DNA of 64,000 nucleotides from Panacagrimonas sp965216805. GTDB lineage: Bacteria; Pseudomonadota; Gammaproteobacteria; Nevskiales; Nevskiaceae. The DNA lies in assembly GCF_965216805.1 (NCBI RefSeq), contig NZ_CBDCGN010000002.1:2356001-2420000 (forward strand), read 5' to 3'. The stretch's first letter is position 1. Every line of letters begins with the position of its first letter. The position numbers were made by a program, and so were the translations under genes. The notes beneath the pieces were generated by a model. That model saw nothing but the letters and a program-made list of their open reading frames with translations, was not told where the DNA came from and did not search any database. Positions 27,123 to 33,787 of the stretch are shown here, piece by piece.

Positions 27123-27911
27123 ATGTACCACATCCTTTATGAGCACGATCACGCCAACCGTGCCAAAGCGCTGGATGACAATCAGGGCAGGGCGCAGTTG
27201 GTGCAGGATCCCGTCGTCAAGGTCGCCGGTCTGAAGACCCTTATCCTGTGGGGGCACGGCAACTCCGGGCTCTTTTGCAACCTGAGTCCCGGCGACCTGG
27301 CCGACAAGGTAAAGGAATGGAAATCGAAGAACAGCGGTATTGACTCCGTCGAGATCCTCACTTGCAACTCGCGGCATGCCAAAGCCGGAACAGAACCTTA
27401 TGTCGATCAATTCAAGCACAAACTCGGCTTCTTCACCCGAAGAAAGCTCACCATCAAATCGCTGCCCGTCCGCATGGGAGTGAACGGGGTCAACGGAGAT
27501 TCGATCCTCTTCGCCGACTACAAATCGAAGACGTGGTGCTACCTGACCTCCTCGGAAAGTACCTTTCATTACGCCAAAAACGTCTTCAAATCGGTCTGCG
27601 AGAACATGTTCGGCGACGATGCGATCGATGCCGCGGCGTACCTCACCAACACGCCCCCGCACGACATCAGGAAAGATGCCCTAGGGAATGCGAAGGTCGG
27701 TCAGTTCCTAATCAAATGCAAAGTCAACAAGGTCGAAGAATTGCACGCATCGGGCACGGTGCATGGGTGGACGAACGTCGACAAGTTCATGACGGACTTT
27801 CGCGAGATGCTGAGCATCCCTTCCTTCCGTAGGGCGTTCGTGACTTCCAGGCCGTTTACGCTCAATTATGGAACCTTTGACTATCTTCGAAAGTCCCTCG
27901 TCGCAGTCTAA
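27123..27911 (+). CDS. Unrecognised protein with clan CD (C80-like) His/Cys peptidase pattern, candidate T6SS cargo
   Basis: A 262-residue protein with no family recognised by name. Two segments fit the clan CD cysteine peptidase signature: a hydrophobic strand followed by His-Gly (LKTLILWGHGNSG, His45-Gly46) and about 35 residues later a second strand ending in cysteine (SVEILTCNSRH, Cys81). This is the layout of the self-cleaving cysteine protease domains of MARTX toxins (C80) and of caspase-like folds. Later the segment GVNGDSILFADYKSKTWCYL is conserved-looking but unassigned. No signal peptide. The gene is 29 bases behind clpV, has lower GC than the machinery genes and precedes a metalloprotease-like gene, so effector or effector-processing roles are the leading guesses. 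Confidence 0.6.
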   Translation: MYHILYEHDHANRAKALDDNQGRAQLVQDPVVKVAGLKTLILWGHGNSGLFCNLSPGDLADKVKEWKSKNSGIDSVEILTCNSRHAKAGTEPYVDQFKHKLGFFTRRKLTIKSLPVRMGVNGVNGDSILFADYKSKTWCYLTSSESTFHYAKNVFKSVCENMFGDDAIDAAAYLTNTPPHDIRKDALGNAKVGQFLIKCKVNKVEELHASGTVHGWTNVDKFMTDFREMLSIPSFRRAFVTSRPFTLNYGTFDYLRKSLVAV

Positions 27912-27926
27912 TCATCAGAAAAACCC

Positions 27927-27940
27927 CGACCCCGAGGTCG
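27927..27940. other. Small hairpin between the two candidate cargo genes
   Basis: CGACC-CCGA-GGTCG forms a perfect 5-bp stem with a 4-base loop in the 56-base gap, 12 bases before the strong ribosome site of the next gene. Without a T-run it is not a convincing terminator; it could tune translation or mark a former junction. Confidence 0.25.
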
Positions 27941-27967
27941 AGTTCACTCAAAGGGAGGTAACCCGCT

Positions 27968-29332
27968 ATGACACCCAAAGAGCGATTCGCTGAAGCGTCG
28001 TATCGCGCTAAATTTGTGAAGGTAAATTGGACCGCTCCTACGGGAATTGGCCTTTTCAATGCCAGTTACAATGTGGATGCTTGCGAAATGGATGTGACCT
28101 TCAAGGTCTTCGTGGAGTTCGCCGAAACTCAGATGGTCAAATGGACCGATGAAGAAAAAATAAAGTGGAAGGAACAGGCTTTCTCTACGATTTCCACCTT
28201 CTGGAGCAATCGATTCATCTTCCAATGCACGAAGAAGGGCTGGGAGGACATATCTGCTTCGGTGAATGTCAATTTGGTGTCGACTCCACTCGCTCAAGCC
28301 CACTTGCATCTCAAGGTCGACAAATTGCCCGACGACTGGCCAACTTCTGGCGGTGGGGTCGGGTGGCAAACTCCACCGATATGCGCGCTTGACAACAAGG
28401 CACTGTATCCAAAGGATCAGCGGAAAATAAGAGAAGGCATCTTTAATCTGAGGGTCTATCAGCTTGAACAGGGTTTGATCGACAGGGGGGTAGGCTTCAT
28501 TCCCTTCGACAAGAACAGCGGTACGTTGTCACCCGAAGCGAAGGGCAAACTGTTGGATTACGCCCGCTTTGTGCATCGCATTTCGACCAGCGATGTGAAG
28601 GGCATCCAACTTGTTGTCTATGGGCACACAGGCGGCACTGACGGGCACTTCAACGTCGGCTTGGGCAAGAAGAGAGCCAACGAAGTTGCGAATGTCCTGA
28701 AATGCGTGTTGCGGAACGAGGATGTCTCCCTCGAGGTAACCGATTCTCCAACTCGGAAAAAAGGATTAAAGGCGAAGATCCAGGAAACGATAGCGAGTCA
28801 CGGCGGAAAAAATACATCCTCCACCTCGATCCAGGGCGTGTGCATCGTCGTCCGAGTGCCCAAGGACGTGGATCATGCGGCCGAGATGAACTACATCGTC
28901 CTGTGTCATGAATTTGGCCATATGCTCGGGTTGCCGGATGAATACATGGGACGGATGCATCCCCATCTGACCGACCGCGCGAATGCGGATAGCCTAATAT
29001 CGAAAACCCTGCAGCTTGCGGCAAAACAGGGCGATCCAGCCACGTGGGATTCATCCGACCAACGAAAGCGTGGTCAGCAAGCTGGGATGTCAGACCTGCT
29101 GGACCAAAATCCTGCTGTGAGGGCTCCCACGTTCCTGAGCGCAGGTGAGCTGATCGGAAACTCCGCTGTCGGGTCCGCCAGCATCATGTATGGAGGAATG
29201 GAGGTCATGCCGGCACATTATTTGACGTTATGGGCCTGCTTGGTCGAGATGACATCCAGCCACATCGGTCCAGCGGAATGGAAGATCGTTCCCAGCCCGC
29301 ATAATCGGACCGCAATCAGATATTTCAGATAA
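27968..29332 (+). CDS. OmpA-like domain / metzincin-like metalloprotease fusion, candidate T6SS effector
   Basis: A 454-residue protein. Residues 1-165 are an unassigned domain rich in beta strands. Residues about 172-245 resemble an OmpA C-terminal peptidoglycan-binding domain: GFIPFDKNSGTLSPEAKGKLL, then LVVYGHTGGTDGHFNVGLGKKRANEVA. Residues 314-326 read HEFGHMLGLPDEY, the long zinc-binding motif HExxHxxGxxD of metzincins, and SIMYGGME (Met407) fits a Met-turn about 90 residues on. No signal peptide, so export by the adjacent T6SS would explain an envelope-directed protease. A strong GGGAGGT (27953-27959) precedes ATG 27968. GC looks clearly lower than in the machinery genes. Family knowledge supports zinc endopeptidase activity and cell-wall attachment; effector status is inferred. 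Confidence 0.7.
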   Translation: MTPKERFAEASYRAKFVKVNWTAPTGIGLFNASYNVDACEMDVTFKVFVEFAETQMVKWTDEEKIKWKEQAFSTISTFWSNRFIFQCTKKGWEDISASVNVNLVSTPLAQAHLHLKVDKLPDDWPTSGGGVGWQTPPICALDNKALYPKDQRKIREGIFNLRVYQLEQGLIDRGVGFIPFDKNSGTLSPEAKGKLLDYARFVHRISTSDVKGIQLVVYGHTGGTDGHFNVGLGKKRANEVANVLKCVLRNEDVSLEVTDSPTRKKGLKAKIQETIASHGGKNTSSTSIQGVCIVVRVPKDVDHAAEMNYIVLCHEFGHMLGLPDEYMGRMHPHLTDRANADSLISKTLQLAAKQGDPATWDSSDQRKRGQQAGMSDLLDQNPAVRAPTFLSAGELIGNSAVGSASIMYGGMEVMPAHYLTLWACLVEMTSSHIGPAEWKIVPSPHNRTAIRYFR

Positions 29333-29395
29333 GAGGGTGGAGAGGTCAAGTGATCCCATTCGCGATGAATCAGCAAGTCCAAGATCAAACGGCAC

Positions 29396-30718
29396 ATGGG
29401 CAGGCGTAAGCAGCAGGTCACGCTGACGCTTGCCGGCGCAATCGAAATGGTTCGCGAGCTGCATCACGCTCGCCAGAACATCGAAGCCAAGCGGCTATGC
29501 GAGAAGCTGGTCGTACGCTGGCCGCAAAGCGCGGAAGGCTGGAACTACCTGGGCATGTTGCAGTATCACAGCGACGAACAGGTGGCGGGCATTGCGTCGA
29601 TGAGGCGGGCGCTGGAAGTATCGCCCGACTACGCCGCTGCTCATGGCAATCTGGGGAACATGCTGCTGCAACAGGGCCGAACCGGCGAGGCGCAGCATCA
29701 CCTGCGCCGTGCGCTGATGTCGGACCCAGAGGCCTACCCTCCCCGAATCGCACTCTCAGCGCTGCTGCGGGCGTTGCAGAATCTGGACGAGTCCGAGGCA
29801 GTTCTGCGGCCGGCGTTGGAGCAGATGCCAGAGAGCGGCCACGTCCAGCAGACCTACGCCAATCTGCTCGCCGTCCGTGGCAAATATGATCTTGCCATCA
29901 AGCACTATCGGCTGGCCGCCAAGTTCGCACCGGATATTGTCGAAACCCATTTGCGTATCGCCCTTGCGATGGCCTACTCGGGCAAAGTGGAAGAAGCGCG
30001 TGAGATGTGTCGCAGCGCCCTGGAGCGTAATCCTGACGACACCGAGGCCCAGCACATGCTGGCGGCCATGGGTGGGTCGGATGCTCCTGCGCGAGCCCCC
30101 GACGAGTACGTAAAGAAGCTCTTCGACGGTTTTTCCGACAGTTTCGATGCCAAGCTGGCTGACTTGGAGTACAAGGCGCCGCAGCTGCTCGCGCAATTGG
30201 CTGGAGAGCTGCTGGGTCCGCCCCAAGCTAGCTTGAAAGTGCTGGACGCGGGATGCGGAACCGGGCTGCTGGCGCCGCTGATCCGAAGTCATTGCTCAAT
30301 GCTCGAAGGCGTCGATCTGTCGGCCGGCATGCTGGCCAAGGCCAAGCCACGCCAGCAGTACGACGCCCTCTACGAGGCCGAGCTCACTGCGTTTCTGCGT
30401 TCCCGAAGCGGTGTCTACGACCTGGTGGTCAGCGCCGACACCCTGTGCTACTTCGGCGCGATCGAGGCCGCCTGCGAGGCCGCTCACGGCGCCCTGCGGA
30501 CCGACGGGTGGCTGCTGTTTTCCGTGGAGAACAATGAAAGCCAGGACCATGGCTATGCGATCCAGGTCAGCGGCCGCTACGCGCACCGGCAGGACTACGT
30601 GGAGCGCTGCTTGGCGCAGGCGGGATTCACGTCGATCACGGTCCGCAAAGAGAGCTTGCGCACGGAACTGCAGAAACCGGTGGCCGGGCTGCTGGTCGCG
30701 GCGAGAAAAGAGGCGTAG
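29396..30718 (+). CDS. TPR-repeat SAM-dependent methyltransferase (COG4976-like)
   Basis: A 440-residue two-domain protein. Residues 1-225 are tetratricopeptide repeats with alternating patterns such as WNYLGMLQYHSDEQVAGIASMRRALEV split over successive units and AAHGNLGNMLLQQGRTGEA. The C-terminal domain is a class I methyltransferase with motif I VLDAGCGTG at about residues 281-289, the acidic GVDLSAGML and a later DLVVSADTLCYFG. Such TPR-methyltransferases are known but their substrates mostly are not. GC returns to the high level of the surroundings. It lies between the candidate effectors and vgrG, so modification of secreted or spike proteins is possible but only by position. Confidence 0.8.
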   Translation: MGRRKQQVTLTLAGAIEMVRELHHARQNIEAKRLCEKLVVRWPQSAEGWNYLGMLQYHSDEQVAGIASMRRALEVSPDYAAAHGNLGNMLLQQGRTGEAQHHLRRALMSDPEAYPPRIALSALLRALQNLDESEAVLRPALEQMPESGHVQQTYANLLAVRGKYDLAIKHYRLAAKFAPDIVETHLRIALAMAYSGKVEEAREMCRSALERNPDDTEAQHMLAAMGGSDAPARAPDEYVKKLFDGFSDSFDAKLADLEYKAPQLLAQLAGELLGPPQASLKVLDAGCGTGLLAPLIRSHCSMLEGVDLSAGMLAKAKPRQQYDALYEAELTAFLRSRSGVYDLVVSADTLCYFGAIEAACEAAHGALRTDGWLLFSVENNESQDHGYAIQVSGRYAHRQDYVERCLAQAGFTSITVRKESLRTELQKPVAGLLVAARKEA

Positions 30719-30934
30719 CCGAACCTGCCGCCGACGCAGTTGGTTCGTGACATTCCTCACGTCCGCACCGCGATTCACGGCCGGCGACCCTTCCTCCCGC
30801 CCCGCACATGACTGATAGTAGGGCATCGCCAACGGAGGTCGGCACGCGCGCCAATTCAGGAGCCTTGGGCCCGGGATTTCGAGCAGCCACGATCGACTCC
30901 GCAGCAACCAGTTCCGGTATTGAGGGTTAAACAC

Positions 30935-33739
30935 ATGGCCACTTTCAAGCTGAACGCGGCATCGACCAGCAATCGCTGGCTGGACATCGAGGCGCCATCG
31001 CCCAAGGGCAGTCTGGTCATCGAGAGCGTGTCCGGAAGCGAGACCCTGGGCCGGCTGTTCGAGTACGAGGTGCTGGCGCTCAGCAACACGCCGGACCTGT
31101 CATTCGACGACATCCTGGGCAAGCATGTGACGGTGCTGATGGAGGTGGACGACGGGGGCCTGCTGCCGCGGCGCGCCATCGACGGCCGCGTGGCACAGAT
31201 TGCCATGCTGGGTGCGGTCAGGAATTTCGACAACCTGTACCGATATCGCCTCATCCTCCGGCCCTGGCTGTGGATGCTGACCCGCACCCAGGATTGCCGC
31301 ATCTTTCAGAAAAAGACGACGGAGGCGATCCTCAAAGAAGTGTTCGAAGATCACACCGATGTCGATTTCGACTTCAAGCTGACCGGCCAGTACGCGACTC
31401 GCGAGTACTGCGTTCAGTATCGCGAGAGCGATTTCGACTTCATCAGTCGGCTGATGGAAGAAGACGGTATCTACTACTTCTTCAAGCATGAGCCCGGCAA
31501 GCACACGCTGACGATCTGCGACGGCCCGAGCAACCACGAGTCGGTGGGCCTGGTGCGAATGCACAACGACGACGACCGGCCCGGCATGACCGATCCGCGC
31601 ATTCACCAGTGGACGGTGAGAGGCGAGATCCAGCCGGGCGGCTTCGCCATGCGCGACTACAACTTCGAAACGCCCAGCCTGCCGCTGGATGCGGTGTGCA
31701 CCATCGAACAGGCGCACAGCGAAGCCAAGCACGAAGTCTTCGACTATCCGGGTCTCTACGACGAGGTTCGCGACGGCGAGGACGGCGAAAAGCCGGAAGG
31801 CGTCGGCATTGCGCGCAAGCGGCTCGAAGAGATCCAGGCCGGGTATCAGATCGTCGAGGGGCGCGGCGATTCCCGGCTGCTCGTCTGCGGAGCGTTGTTC
31901 ACACTGACCCATCATCTTCGCTTCGATCAGAACAAGGAACATCTGGTGGTGTCGTCGCATCTGGAGGCGGAGAACAATCTCCCCGAGATGGACGTGCCCG
32001 CCTCTTTCGACTGCCGCTTCCGGTTGCTTCGTGCCGACATGCAGTACCGCAGCCCGCGCACCACCCGCCGACCTGCGGTTCAGGGGCCCCAGACCGCAGT
32101 TGTGGTGGGCCCCGACGGCGAGGAGATTCACGTCGACGAATTCGGCCGCGTCAAGGTGCAGTTCCACTGGGACCGTCGTGGCAAGCACAACGACGAGAGT
32201 TCCTGCTGGGTGCGGGTCTCGCAGATCTGGGCCGGCAAGAATTACGGCTGGATGACGGTCCCACGCATCGGCCAGGAAGTGGTGGTGGATTTTCTGGAAG
32301 GCAATCCCGACCGCCCCCTGATCACCGGACGGGTCTACAACGCCGAGCAGATGCCGCCCTGGGCCCTGCCCGCCAACAAGACCCAGTCCGGGATCCTCAC
32401 CCGGTCCAGCAAGGGCGGCACGCCCGACAACGCCAACGAACTCAAGTTCGAAGACGAGAAAGGCAAAGAACTGATCACCATCCACGCCGAGCGCAACATG
32501 AGCCGCTCGGTGGAGGTGGACGACTCGATCAACATCGGGCGCGATCAGATGCACGTGGTCAAGCGCGACCAGAGCAACGTGATTCAGCGAGACCAGAGCA
32601 CCATCGTGCAGCGCGACCAGTCGCTGGCGGTGACCAACAACCGCGCCATCCACGTCAAGAACAACGAGACGCACATTGTCGATGTGGATCAAGCGATCAA
32701 GATCGGCGGCAACCAGGAACTCAAGATCACCGGCAATCAGGCGATCAAGATCGATGGCAAACACAGCATGGGAGTTGCCGGCGATATTGAAACGTCCACC
32801 GATGCCAATCGCAAAGACAAAACGGCGGGTAACGAAAGCCGATCAGTGACAGGCAATCAGTCGGTCGCGGTCACTGGAAACGTGGAATACAAGGCAGCGA
32901 ACATCACATTCGAAGCCGGTCACATCGCGATGAACGTCACCGGCGGCAGCTCCTACGTGGTCAGTGCGCCGATCGGCCCGTACTCGATCATGACCAACAA
33001 GTTCAATCTGCTGAGCAACACGGATGCCTCGATTCTGGCGGTTGGCAATATCAATCAGACGTCGATGGGTAACAACACGACGGTCATGGGCAGCAACTCA
33101 AGCGGATATATGGGATCGGCCAGCGATACAAACATGGGCCTTGCGCGCAACACCTTTATGGGGCTGGCGTTGGAGACGTTCATCGGTGCCAGCATCAGTA
33201 ATACCTTGGCGGTACAGGTTGACAATGTAGCTGCGGCACGTCTGACCGCCGCGGTTGGCGTCGCGATGGAAATGGACTCCATGAAGATGTACCTACCCGC
33301 AGGGTCTGCTGCAGCCGCAGGCCAGACGGTGGCAGGACCCGTTGCGACCGCAGTGTCGATCGGAGCAGCTTTAGGGTTTGCAGGTTGGGGAATTGGCGCA
33401 CTGCTACTTGGTGCCAAGGAGCTAGGAGACCAGTACCGGGAGGCGAGAAAGGAGTTGAAAGAAGCCGCACAGGCCGCCGCCGACGCCGGGCATCCAGGTC
33501 TGGCTGCACGGTTGAATCGCCTTTCGGAAACCGGGAGCGCCGGTGGCGGCGACGGCGATTCCGGCCCGCAGGACAGCGACCACATCACCGCCACCGACAA
33601 GATGCATGCGCAAGACACCAAGTACGGTGTGACGCCGACGGCGGGCAGCGACGGCAGTAAGGAAAGTGCCGCTGACTACGAGCGCAGAAACAAGCTGGAT
33701 GGCCCCCACACGAATCGTTCGGACGACAACAAATCGTGA
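30935..33739 (+). CDS. vgrG: T6SS spike protein VgrG (TssI) with C-terminal extension
   Basis: A 934-residue VgrG from ATG 30935; the frame is open five codons further up. The gp27-like part opens FEYEVLALSNTPDLSFDDILGK, and has LRPWLWMLTRTQDCRIFQ, the family stretch EYCVQYRESDFDFISRLMEEDGIYYFF, and the gp5 OB fold at about 395-460 (DEFGRVKVQFHWDR, SCWVRVSQIWAGKNYG). A beta-helix follows with tandem repeats of the type RDQSxxVQRDQS and IGGNQELKITGNQ. After about residue 770 comes a non-canonical extension: an Ala/Gly-rich hydrophobic segment (about 800-832, ATAVSIGAALGFAGWGIGAL), a charged helix and a disordered polar tail. The extension may carry or dock cargo. Confidence 0.93.
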   Translation: MATFKLNAASTSNRWLDIEAPSPKGSLVIESVSGSETLGRLFEYEVLALSNTPDLSFDDILGKHVTVLMEVDDGGLLPRRAIDGRVAQIAMLGAVRNFDNLYRYRLILRPWLWMLTRTQDCRIFQKKTTEAILKEVFEDHTDVDFDFKLTGQYATREYCVQYRESDFDFISRLMEEDGIYYFFKHEPGKHTLTICDGPSNHESVGLVRMHNDDDRPGMTDPRIHQWTVRGEIQPGGFAMRDYNFETPSLPLDAVCTIEQAHSEAKHEVFDYPGLYDEVRDGEDGEKPEGVGIARKRLEEIQAGYQIVEGRGDSRLLVCGALFTLTHHLRFDQNKEHLVVSSHLEAENNLPEMDVPASFDCRFRLLRADMQYRSPRTTRRPAVQGPQTAVVVGPDGEEIHVDEFGRVKVQFHWDRRGKHNDESSCWVRVSQIWAGKNYGWMTVPRIGQEVVVDFLEGNPDRPLITGRVYNAEQMPPWALPANKTQSGILTRSSKGGTPDNANELKFEDEKGKELITIHAERNMSRSVEVDDSINIGRDQMHVVKRDQSNVIQRDQSTIVQRDQSLAVTNNRAIHVKNNETHIVDVDQAIKIGGNQELKITGNQAIKIDGKHSMGVAGDIETSTDANRKDKTAGNESRSVTGNQSVAVTGNVEYKAANITFEAGHIAMNVTGGSSYVVSAPIGPYSIMTNKFNLLSNTDASILAVGNINQTSMGNNTTVMGSNSSGYMGSASDTNMGLARNTFMGLALETFIGASISNTLAVQVDNVAAARLTAAVGVAMEMDSMKMYLPAGSAAAAGQTVAGPVATAVSIGAALGFAGWGIGALLLGAKELGDQYREARKELKEAAQAAADAGHPGLAARLNRLSETGSAGGGDGDSGPQDSDHITATDKMHAQDTKYGVTPTAGSDGSKESAADYERRNKLDGPHTNRSDDNKS

Positions 33740-33787
33740 GCAGAAACGTCCTGACATGGCTCGGTTGCTGGAATAACCTGGCTGCCC

